The notes beneath the pieces are model-generated. The model worked only from the letters and a program-made list of their open reading frames with translations, had not been told where the DNA came from and ran no database searches. The position numbers were made by a program, and so were the translations under genes. From Hyphomicrobiales bacterium (GTDB lineage Bacteria > Pseudomonadota > Alphaproteobacteria > Rhizobiales > Aestuariivirgaceae), in contig JANXRO010000038.1 of assembly GCA_025356765.1 (NCBI GenBank), positions 1 to 5,558 on the forward strand: a DNA stretch of 5,558 nt, in the 5' to 3' direction. This document shows, in pieces, positions 1-4,882 of this stretch. Numbering within the stretch: the first letter of the stretch is position 1; each line of letters opens with the position of its first letter.

Positions 1-729
1 GCCATCTTCATGGTAAAGCCTATAGAGCAAGTCTTCTGAGGTCAGCGTTGGATCAAGCAATTCATGGTCTTCAATCGTGTCCAGCAAAAGCCGCGCTTTA
101 ACCCAATTATCATCTTCAACAATTTCAGATGTTTCGCTTTGTTGTTCAGGGATTGGTGATGACCCACCTTCGGCTGGCACATGCTGCACCAAAATTGCGC
201 CTGCCCGCCAATGGGGCTTTTTTTCACCACGCGCAAACAACGGGCCGGCGGCCACGCGTAGACGCGTTGGAATTTGTTCTGATTGCATAAAATAAGTGTG
301 TGCTGCTTCAGCCAAAGTATTTTGGGCCAGTGCCACAATGCCTTGGTAACGTTCCATCGCTTGGCCTTGGTCAACTGTCATTGCCAGATATCCCTCACCC
401 AACAATTGCCTTTGATCAGGCTTTGCCATTTCAGCCACGCGCGGTTTTGAAAACTTGGCACAACCGCGAACGCCGCCGGGGGACACAAAATCTGCCACCA
501 ACATTGTGACAGGTCCATCGGTTTTCGTTTGAATGATGAATTTGCCGCTGAACTTCAACGCGGTCCCCAACATAGCAGTTAAGGCCAAACCTTCGGCCAC
601 AAGGCCAGACACCGGTTCAGGATAGTCATGGCGCGAGATCACATCATCCAATACCGCACCCAAGCGCACAATGCGCCCGCGCACGCCAAGGGGTTTGATT
701 GCAAACGGAATAACGTGATCAGAAGTCAT
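1..729 (-). CDS. hslO: Hsp33 redox-regulated chaperone (3' end beyond window)
   Basis: I translated an uninterrupted 243-codon minus-strand frame that starts at 729 and runs off the window at base 1. The protein matches the N-terminal and middle part of Hsp33, a cytoplasmic holdase chaperone activated by oxidation. Seen: an early VRGRIVRLG stretch (residues 16-24), a GLVAEGLALTAMLG segment (42-55), GKFIIQTKTDGPV (62-74) and LLYRLYHEDG at the cut end (234-243), a segment that in the family precedes the zinc/redox domain. That domain, with its CxC and CxxC cysteines, would lie in the roughly 80 missing residues, so redox competence cannot be judged here. The ATG overlaps the argF TGA as ATGA, with no strong ribosome binding site, which suggests translation coupled to argF. 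An acidic, low-complexity stretch (about 187-208) may be a linker. The argF-hslO pairing is common in Hyphomicrobiales. Confidence 0.9.
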   Translation of the reverse strand, partial: MTSDHVIPFAIKPLGVRGRIVRLGAVLDDVISRHDYPEPVSGLVAEGLALTAMLGTALKFSGKFIIQTKTDGPVTMLVADFVSPGGVRGCAKFSKPRVAEMAKPDQRQLLGEGYLAMTVDQGQAMERYQGIVALAQNTLAEAAHTYFMQSEQIPTRLRVAAGPLFARGEKKPHWRAGAILVQHVPAEGGSSPIPEQQSETSEIVEDDNWVKARLLLDTIEDHELLDPTLTSEDLLYRLYHEDG

Positions 730-1649
730 TTCAAACCAAAGCAAGAAAGCAGAATGGCCTTTTGGGCATGAAGCCGATTTTCAGCCTCATCAAACACCAC
801 CGAATGTGGCCCATCCATAATCTCATCTGTCACTTCTTCATTGCGATGCGCTGGCAGGCAATGCATGAAAAGTGCGTCCTTGGCCGCGTGTTTCATCAAT
901 GCGGCATTGACCTGATAGGGCTTTAGTAAATTATGCCGGTTTTCAATATCATCATCGTGCATTGAAACCCAAGCATCCGTCACCACGCAATCGGCATGGG
1001 CAACGGCCTGTTCGGGCGATGTCATCACTTCAACATCAGCTTTGTTTTGCGTTGCCCAATTTAAAAAATCTTTGTGGGGCCGAAGAGATTCAGGCGCACC
1101 AATTTTGAGCGACCCGCCCAAAACCCCCACAGCTTCAATCCACGACGCGCACACATTGTTGCCGTCACCAATCCACGCCACGCGGCTTCTGGCAATGTCG
1201 CCTTTGCGTTCTTCCAAGGTTAAAACATCAGCCAACACTTGGGTTGGATGCGTGCGATTTGTAAGCCCGTTGATCACAGGAATAGTTGCGGCAGAGGCAA
1301 ATTCCAAAAGTGTTTCATGGGCTTTGGCGCGCAACATCACACAATCAACATAACGCGAAACCACCCGCGCCGTATCCGCAATCGTCTCGCCCCGACCAAG
1401 CTGCATTTCAGCGCCAGAGACAGTGAACACTTCGCCACCCAACTGCCTGATTGCCATTTCAAATGAAAACCGCGTGCGCGTGGAAGGGCGTTCAAACACC
1501 AAGGCTATGGCTTTGCCTTTCAAGGGCAGATCTTTATCTTCCATGCCTTTGTGCAAAGTTTTGCGCGCCTGCTTACGGGTTGCAGCACTGTCGAGCATCA
1601 TCCGCAATTGCGGCTTGGTAAAATCTTTTAAATCTAAAAAATGCGGCAT
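726..1649 (-). CDS. argF: Ornithine carbamoyltransferase, anabolic
   Basis: This 307-residue protein has the length and motif order of ornithine carbamoyltransferase, which joins ornithine and carbamoyl phosphate to make citrulline in arginine synthesis. Seen: the carbamoyl-phosphate site STRTR (residues 56-60), HPTQ (134-137, where many relatives have HPCQ), the ornithine-side DAWVSM loop (225-230) followed by His rather than the Gly of the textbook SMG motif, and HCLPAHR (263-269). As I recall, the SMH variant also occurs in other alphaproteobacterial enzymes, so it need not mean loss of function. The start at 1649 directly follows the argD TAA with no gap. A purine-rich GGAAAAG (1659-1665) inside the argD end is the only ribosome-site candidate, so coupling to argD is likely. 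Its stop overlaps the hslO start. An anabolic role is inferred from the argD neighbour. The symbol argF is conventional; argI is the alternative. Confidence 0.96.
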   Translation of the reverse strand: MPHFLDLKDFTKPQLRMMLDSAATRKQARKTLHKGMEDKDLPLKGKAIALVFERPSTRTRFSFEMAIRQLGGEVFTVSGAEMQLGRGETIADTARVVSRYVDCVMLRAKAHETLLEFASAATIPVINGLTNRTHPTQVLADVLTLEERKGDIARSRVAWIGDGNNVCASWIEAVGVLGGSLKIGAPESLRPHKDFLNWATQNKADVEVMTSPEQAVAHADCVVTDAWVSMHDDDIENRHNLLKPYQVNAALMKHAAKDALFMHCLPAHRNEEVTDEIMDGPHSVVFDEAENRLHAQKAILLSCFGLK

Positions 1650-2840
1650 TTAGTTTTTCTTTTCCAAGGCAACGCAGGTTGCTTCAAGTTTTTGAACGGC
1701 TTCATTGATGTCGTCATCGGTCACAATCAAAGGGGGCAGCAAGCGCACCACATTGTCACCAGCGCCCAAAACCAAGAGATGTTCAGCCAAAGCAGCCTTC
1801 ACAAAATCAGCGTTCACCACTTTGGTTTTAAGGCCCATCATCAAACCTTCACCGCGCACGCTTTCAATAATGGTGGGATGGGTGTCTTTCAGGCGTTCAA
1901 GCTTCTGCTTTAGGTGAATGGCTTGGCGTTGCACATTGTCTAAAAACCCATCCCCCAAAACCACTTCAAGCACAGCACTGCCAACGGCCGTGGCCAATGG
2001 GTTTCCGCCAAAGGTTGAGCCATGGGTGGTGGCAATCATGCCAGATGCGGCCTGTTCTGTGGCAAGCACGGCGCCCAAGGGAAAGCCCCCACCAATGCCT
2101 TTGGCAACGGCCATGATATCAGGGGTAACGCCAGCCCATTCATGGGCGAATAGTTTTCCGGTGCGGCCAACGCCACATTGAATTTCATCAAACAACAACA
2201 AAAGCCCGTGCTTGTCACACAACGCCCGAAGACCGCGCAAACATTGGTGTGGTACGGGCCGGATACCGCCTTCACCTTGAATGGGCTCAATCAGAATTGC
2301 TGCTGTCTGCGGCCCAATTGCTGCCTCCAATGCAGCATGATCACCAAAAGCGACTTGGTCAAAGCCCGGGGCTTTGGGGCCAAAGCCTTCAAGATATTTT
2401 TCTTGGCCACCGGCGGCAAGTGTTGCGATTGTGCGCCCGTGAAAGGCACCTTCAAATGTGATGATATGATATTTTTCAGGCTGGCCTTGGGCCGCATAAA
2501 ATTTGCGGGCCATTTTAATGGTCAGTTCCATGGCCTCTGCACCTGAGTTGCAGAAGAACACTTTATCGGCGAAGGAATGTTCGGTGAGCGTCTTGGCCAA
2601 TTTTTCTTGGCCGGGCATTTGATAGACATTTGACGTGTGCCAAATTTTTTGCGCTTGTTCCGTTAACGCAGCAACCAGATGCGGATGCGCATGACCAAGG
2701 GCATTCACAGCAACGCCTGAACCGAAATCCAGATAGGCCGTTCCATCTTCTGTGAAGGCGCGCGAACCCACACCGCGCACAAAACCAACATTGGCGCGAT
2801 TATAAACGGGAAGCACTGCCGAATTCACCGAAGTTGTCAT
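1650..2840 (-). CDS. argD: Acetylornithine aminotransferase (class III, PLP)
   Basis: This 396-residue protein is a full-length class-III pyridoxal-phosphate aminotransferase of the ArgD type, converting N-acetylglutamate semialdehyde to N-acetylornithine; such enzymes often also serve lysine synthesis. Seen: the NSGAEA cofactor-phosphate loop (98-103), EGAFHGRT (130-137), LIEPIQGEGG (183-192), LLFDEIQCGVGRTG with the cofactor-binding Asp218 (215-228), Schiff-base Lys247 in AVAKGIGGGFPLGA, and GSTFGGNPLA (274-283). The start at 2840 is supported by GGAGATGG with GGAG at 2848-2851, seven bases upstream. It is the first gene of the argD-argF-hslO operon and lies downstream of a terminator-like hairpin at 2862-2882. 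Ornithine or other omega-aminotransferases share the fold; the argF neighbour and the sequence favour ArgD strongly. Confidence 0.96.
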   Translation of the reverse strand: MTTSVNSAVLPVYNRANVGFVRGVGSRAFTEDGTAYLDFGSGVAVNALGHAHPHLVAALTEQAQKIWHTSNVYQMPGQEKLAKTLTEHSFADKVFFCNSGAEAMELTIKMARKFYAAQGQPEKYHIITFEGAFHGRTIATLAAGGQEKYLEGFGPKAPGFDQVAFGDHAALEAAIGPQTAAILIEPIQGEGGIRPVPHQCLRGLRALCDKHGLLLLFDEIQCGVGRTGKLFAHEWAGVTPDIMAVAKGIGGGFPLGAVLATEQAASGMIATTHGSTFGGNPLATAVGSAVLEVVLGDGFLDNVQRQAIHLKQKLERLKDTHPTIIESVRGEGLMMGLKTKVVNADFVKAALAEHLLVLGAGDNVVRLLPPLIVTDDDINEAVQKLEATCVALEKKN

Positions 2841-2861
2841 AGGCCATCTCCAAAATCAAAA

Positions 2862-2882
2862 GCGCCGAAACAAGTTCGGCGC
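2862..2882 (-). terminator. Terminator-like hairpin in the argD leader
   Basis: A perfect 8-bp stem (2862-2869 with 2875-2882, GCGCCGAA on the minus strand) closes a 5-nt loop, CTTGT on the minus strand. On that strand it is followed by TTTTGATTTT, a broken U-tract, and then the argD ribosome site and start only about 20 bases on. The layout suits an intrinsic terminator or attenuator ahead of argD, or the end of a short leader RNA. The plus strand lacks a T-tract after the stem. A structural role in mRNA stability is an alternative. Confidence 0.5.
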
Positions 2883-2930
2883 AATTAAAAAACACATTTA
2901 GTCAAGCCATGCCCAAGGGTCAATGGCAGC

Positions 2931-2939
2931 TTATGCACA
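2931..2939 (+). promoter_or_regulatory. DnaA box
   Basis: TTATGCACA is an exact match to the TTATNCACA DnaA box. It lies 91 bases upstream of the argD start and 236 bases before the gcrA start. In Caulobacter, DnaA activates gcrA, so a functional link is plausible, though a single 9-mer could occur by chance. Confidence 0.55.
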
Positions 2940-2942
2940 GGT

Positions 2943-2947
2943 GAGTC
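2943..2947. promoter_or_regulatory. GANTC (CcrM) site 1
   Basis: GAGTC, a target of the alphaproteobacterial CcrM adenine methyltransferase; it lies 3 bases from the DnaA box. GcrA is known to act with sigma-70 at promoters carrying methylated GANTC. Confidence 0.5.
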
Positions 2948-2966
2948 AAAAGAGCGCATGGACGGC

Positions 2967-2971
2967 GAGTC
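2967..2971. promoter_or_regulatory. GANTC (CcrM) site 2
   Basis: GAGTC, 10 bases before the CtrA box. It forms a pair with the site at 2943, with starts 24 bases apart. Confidence 0.5.
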
Positions 2972-2981
2972 TGGCCACTGC

Positions 2982-2998
2982 TTAAGTTCTTGTTAACC
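2982..2998 (+). promoter_or_regulatory. Full CtrA box
   Basis: TTAA, seven bases (GTTCTTG), then TTAACC: an exact TTAA-N7-TTAAC CtrA site. CtrA represses gcrA in Caulobacter, and both strands here lead to starts (gcrA 177 bases to the right, argD 142 to the left). Motif identity is clear; use by CtrA and the regulated gene are inferred. Confidence 0.6.
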
Positions 2999-3017
2999 AT
3001 ACGACAGGCCACGAAAA

Positions 3018-3068
3018 CTGGGGACAACACGATTAACAAAGTCTGAATTTGTTGTTTATCGACCCCAG
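3018..3068. repeat. Interrupted palindrome upstream of gcrA
   Basis: Nested inverted arms share one centre: CTGGGG (3018-3023) with CCCCAG (3063-3068), CGAT (3030-3033) with ATCG (3058-3061), and AACAAA (3035-3040) with TTTGTT (3048-3053) around a 7-nt centre. It could be an operator or a folded leader RNA. No regulator can be named from the sequence. Confidence 0.4.
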
Positions 3069-3137
3069 CCCATAGTAGGCTTTGGCCATTGGTCTACGAT
3101 ATGTAGCGTAGTTTTCAAGTTAGTGGTGAGTTTTAAA

Positions 3138-3156
3138 CGCGAACACGTTTTTCGCG
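3138..3156 (+). repeat. Hairpin abutting the gcrA ribosome site
   Basis: CGCGAA (3138-3143) and TTCGCG (3151-3156) pair perfectly around a 7-nt loop. The stem ends two bases before the GAGGAAGG ribosome site (3159-3166), so as RNA it would lie directly against the site of 30S binding. A translational role is a guess. Confidence 0.4.
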
Positions 3157-3165
3157 ACGAGGAAG

Positions 3166-3170
3166 GATTC
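3166..3170. promoter_or_regulatory. GANTC (CcrM) site 3, at the gcrA ribosome site
   Basis: GATTC starts on the last G of the gcrA ribosome binding site and ends four bases before the ATG. It is too close to the start codon to be a usual promoter element, unless a promoter lies very close to the gene. Confidence 0.4.
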
Positions 3171-3174
3171 TGAT

Positions 3175-3717
3175 ATGACAGACGTTGCGGCAGCCCCGGA
3201 AAAAGCCATGTGGACGGAAGATCGGGTTTCCACACTGAAACAGCTTTGGGCCGATGGTTTAAGCGCCAGCCAAATTGCCGGGCGATTGGGCATGGGGGTT
3301 ACCCGCAATGCGGTGATTGGCAAAGTGCATCGTTTAAATCTTTCAGGCCGTGCCACCCAACCACGCTCCACGGCACCGCGCACCGCGCGTAAATCTCCGC
3401 GCGAGCCTTCCATTCCAGGCCGTTCGCCTTCAATGCCGACAGCTGGCAACACCGCGCTCAAACCGTTTGCGCAAACTGCACCTCGCCCCATGGCCTTGCC
3501 TGAACCCAAACCTTTGCGTTTGATCGACAGCGCCAAAGATGGCCGCATTACAATTTTGCATCTCTCCGACAAAACCTGCAAATGGCCGATCGGCGACCCG
3601 ATGCATGAAGACTTTTGCTTCTGCGGCCATGGCCCTCGTGAAAACTCGCCCTATTGCGAATATCACGCCAGAATGGCCTATCAGCCACCCCAAAGCAGGT
3701 TAAGACGCACGGGCTGA
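3175..3717 (+). CDS. gcrA: GcrA cell-cycle regulator
   Basis: This 180-residue protein has the two-part build of GcrA, an alphaproteobacterial cofactor that binds sigma-70 RNA polymerase and activates promoters with CcrM-methylated GANTC sites. Seen: an N-terminal helix-turn-helix region (13-59, WTEDRVSTLK to TRNAVIGKVHRL), a Pro/Arg/Ala-rich linker (about 60-125), and a conserved C-terminal module with CKWPIGDP (135-142), FCFCG (147-151) and YCEYHARMAYQP (160-171). Cys135, Cys150, Cys161 and His164 are placed like a metal site; the family's C-terminal part contacts sigma domain 2. The chosen ATG has a strong GAGGAAGG site 8 bases upstream and adds 11 residues before the usual MSW-like start. 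An internal ATG at 3208 (giving MWTEDRV) matches the family's usual beginning and is the alternative. A GATTC overlaps the stop codon. Confidence 0.95.
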   Translation: MTDVAAAPEKAMWTEDRVSTLKQLWADGLSASQIAGRLGMGVTRNAVIGKVHRLNLSGRATQPRSTAPRTARKSPREPSIPGRSPSMPTAGNTALKPFAQTAPRPMALPEPKPLRLIDSAKDGRITILHLSDKTCKWPIGDPMHEDFCFCGHGPRENSPYCEYHARMAYQPPQSRLRRTG

Positions 3718-3747
3718 TTCAACAACCTGTCGCAAACTTCCCGGTTC

Positions 3748-3781
3748 TCTCCATCACCGCCCTTGAGGCGGTGACCCAGAC
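3748..3781 (+). repeat. Left hairpin module of the nuclease element
   Basis: Outer flank TCTCCA (3748-3753), arm TCACCGCC (3754-3761), loop CTTGA (3762-3766), arm GGCGGTGA (3767-3774), inner flank CCCAGAC (3775-3781). The stem is perfect. No T-tract follows on either strand, which argues against a plain terminator. Confidence 0.8.
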
Positions 3782-3782
3782 A

Positions 3783-4070
3783 TCAGATCAGTGTGTCATA
3801 AAGGTCATTCCAATCCGGATTGTCTTTTTCAATGAGTGCCAGTTTCCACTTTCGCGGCCAGCGTTTAATTGAAGTTTCACGCTGGATTGCGTCTGTCACC
3901 ATGTCGTAAGTTTCATGCCACACTAAAATTTTCACATCATATTTTTTTGTAAAAGCAGAACCCCGCCCTTCGCGGTGCGCGAGAATCCGCGCGGCGAGAT
4001 TATTAGTTACACCGGTATAAATGGTGCCGTTGCGTTTGCTGGCCAGAATGTAAACATAACCTTGAAGCAT
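3783..4070 (-). CDS. Small GIY-YIG nuclease
   Basis: This 95-residue protein is a stand-alone GIY-YIG nuclease domain of the small YhbQ/UvrC-N-terminal-like type. Seen: the GIY-equivalent VYIL (6-9), the YIG-equivalent YTG (18-20), conserved Arg28 and His32 after NNL, the metal-binding candidate Glu65 in AIQRE, then IKRWPRKWKLALIE and NPDWNDLY near the end, typical of this subfamily. All expected catalytic residues appear present, so it is probably active. There is no separate DNA-binding domain. I see no ribosome binding site at the ATG; a TTGACC/AATATC pair just upstream would place the transcript start near the ATG, so the mRNA may be leaderless. It lies on the same strand as the L,D-transpeptidase gene 96 bases upstream, so readthrough could also express it. 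Function is unknown; its flanking hairpins suggest that it may act on them. Confidence 0.88.
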   Translation of the reverse strand: MLQGYVYILASKRNGTIYTGVTNNLAARILAHREGRGSAFTKKYDVKILVWHETYDMVTDAIQRETSIKRWPRKWKLALIEKDNPDWNDLYDTLI

Positions 4071-4075
4071 TTGCG

Positions 4076-4104
4076 GATATTGAAAGTCTGGGTGGCAGGG
4101 TCAA
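4076..4104 (-). promoter_or_regulatory. Possible promoter for the GIY-YIG gene inside the element end
   Basis: On the minus strand TTGACC (4104-4099) is one base from a consensus -35 box. It is followed after 17 bases by AATATC (4081-4076), a weak -10 box. Transcription would begin at about the nuclease ATG. The -35 box is formed by the hairpin loop plus the start of its arm. The other end does not give a comparable pair. Confidence 0.35.
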
Positions 4105-4119
4105 GCCCTGCCATGGAGA
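4086..4119 (-). repeat. Right hairpin module of the nuclease element
   Basis: Inverted relative to the left module. On the minus strand it reads outer flank TCTCCA (4119-4114), arm TGGCAGGG (4113-4106), loop CTTGA (4105-4101), arm CCCTGCCA (4100-4093), inner flank CCCAGAC (4092-4086). The arms share only three of eight bases with the left module, yet pair perfectly. Confidence 0.8.
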
Positions 4120-4139
4120 ATTTTGGAAGATTGCCTCAC

Positions 4140-4168
4140 CAGCCCGTCGGAAGCGAAGGCTGATTTTT
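4140..4168 (+). terminator. Weak plus-strand terminator candidate
   Basis: CAGCC (4140-4144) can pair with GGCTG (4158-4162), with an inner TCG/CGA pairing around GAAG. This is followed on the plus strand by A and five Ts (4164-4168). The only upstream plus-strand gene is gcrA, now more than 400 bases away across the nuclease element. It overlaps the end of the L,D-transpeptidase gene by two bases. Confidence 0.35.
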
Positions 4169-4769
4169 ACATCACCGTCACTTGCGTCCCCACTTTTACG
4201 AATTGATAAAGTTCGCTCACATCATCATTCAGCATTCTGATGCAGCCTGATGAGGCGGCGTGGCCGATGGATTTTGGCTCATTGGTGCCGTGGATGCGAT
4301 AGATTGTAGAGCCGAGATAAATGGCGCGGGCACCCAATGGGTTCTTCGGGCCGCCTGCCATGAATGTTGGCAATTCAGGACGGCGGGCTTGCATTTCAAC
4401 GGGTGGACGCCAATCTGGCCACTGGGTTTTGGCTGAAACTTTGTTGGTGCCTTGCCATTCAAAGCCAGGTTTTGCGGTGGCCACATGATACATGGCAGCA
4501 CGATCCATGCCCAAAACATAAAAAAGCTGGTTGGTTTTTGTGTCAATGATGATTGAGCCGGGCTTTGCGTCTGTCAGATAAGCGACAATCTTGGCACGCT
4601 TGAAAGTGGCTTGGGCTTGTTTGTTAGGCAATTCCACCTGTGCTTGTGGCGGTGCCGAGGCTGGAACAATAACCACGCCTTGAAATGGCTTGATTGTTTG
4701 GGCTTGAGCCATTGTGGCAAAGCTTGTGGCCAACACGGCGGCGGCGGCGATTTTGAAAATTGTGTTCAT
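4167..4769 (-). CDS. Exported L,D-transpeptidase (YkuD domain)
   Basis: This 200-residue protein begins with a signal peptide (MNTIFK, then a hydrophobic Ala-rich stretch to about residue 20, likely cut after AQA at 23) and has a YkuD catalytic domain from about residue 70 to the end. Seen: GSIIIDTKTNQLFYVL (71-86), then RIHGTNEPKSIGHAASSGCIRM with His160 and nucleophile Cys176 in SSGCIR, and NDDV (181-184), the hallmark of L,D-transpeptidases. Such periplasmic enzymes make 3-3 peptidoglycan cross-links or attach proteins to the wall; which of these applies cannot be told. There is no LysM or other wall-binding domain. The start is supported by GAGGGAG (4777-4783), seven bases before the ATG. 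The protein ends on Met200 right after the last strand of the fold. The gene is apparently monocistronic, convergent with gcrA and divergent from the esterase gene. Confidence 0.93.
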   Translation of the reverse strand: MNTIFKIAAAAVLATSFATMAQAQTIKPFQGVVIVPASAPPQAQVELPNKQAQATFKRAKIVAYLTDAKPGSIIIDTKTNQLFYVLGMDRAAMYHVATAKPGFEWQGTNKVSAKTQWPDWRPPVEMQARRPELPTFMAGGPKNPLGARAIYLGSTIYRIHGTNEPKSIGHAASSGCIRMLNDDVSELYQFVKVGTQVTVM

Positions 4770-4847
4770 TTTGTTGCTCCCTCAATTCAGTTGATGGTGT
4801 GGTTTTAGGAGAGCGGCTCTGAACCAAGGCTGATCGGTTCGTTTATT

Positions 4848-4875
4848 TTGCGTTCAGAATTGGCTGGGCTATAGA
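4848..4875 (+). promoter_or_regulatory. Possible promoter for the esterase gene
   Basis: TTGCGT (4848-4853) and TATAGA (4870-4875) are 16 bases apart. Transcription would start about seven or eight bases on, at or beside the ATG at 4883, which has no ribosome binding site. The -35 match is weak; the -10 match is fair. Confidence 0.35.
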
Positions 4876-4882
4876 CGTGTCT

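Larger units (their letters stand above)
2841..3174. promoter_or_regulatory. Divergent argD / gcrA control region
   Basis: This 334-bp stretch separates the start codons of argD (leftward) and gcrA (rightward). I see no convincing gene in it. It contains a consensus DnaA box, a full CtrA box, three GANTC sites, several palindromes and a terminator-like hairpin next to argD, each listed separately. I could not fix a -35/-10 pair for either gene with confidence. In Caulobacter crescentus, gcrA is activated by DnaA and repressed by CtrA, which fits the site content, but the sites lie closer to argD than to gcrA, so their target is inferred. Confidence 0.75.
3748..4119. mobile_element. Hairpin-bounded GIY-YIG nuclease element (REP-like)
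   Basis: A 372-bp unit made of one small nuclease gene flanked at close range by inverted 34-nt modules. Read inward, each end is TCTCCA, an 8-nt arm, loop CTTGA, the complementary arm, then CCCAGAC. All 18 unpaired positions match between the ends, whereas the arms differ at five of eight positions and still pair completely. The nuclease stop is one base from the left module and its start is 15 bases from the right module. The unit lies between the convergent gcrA and L,D-transpeptidase genes. No target-site duplication is evident. The design recalls REP/RAYT elements, but with a GIY-YIG enzyme. Mobility is inferred; a domesticated locus between two independently derived REP-like palindromes is the main alternative. 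Confidence 0.65.

Noticed and set aside
42..374. Minus-strand 110-codon open frame inside hslO
   Set aside because: Out of frame with the intact hslO translation and with no recognisable motif.
2920..3000. Minus-strand 26-codon open frame (MVNKN...) upstream of argD with two adjacent Arg codons, a possible leader peptide for arginine attenuation
   Set aside because: No ribosome binding site, only two Arg codons, and it overlaps the CtrA and DnaA boxes. The nearby hairpin is real, but coding here is not supported.
3120..3581. Minus-strand open frame of 153 codons antisense to gcrA
   Set aside because: It is a shadow of the gcrA reading frame, with biased composition and no recognisable domain; gcrA on the other strand is well supported.
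3754..3774. Left hairpin as an ordinary terminator of gcrA or of the nuclease gene
   Set aside because: No T-tract on either side, and the loop and both flanks recur at the other end of the unit, which a terminator would not explain.
3720..4150. Target-site duplication flanking the nuclease element
   Set aside because: Comparing bases just outside 3748 and 4119 shows no convincing direct repeat.
4821..4840. GAACC/GGTTC inverted repeat between the L,D-transpeptidase and esterase genes
   Set aside because: Five-base arms with a 10-base spacer are weak and easily due to chance.
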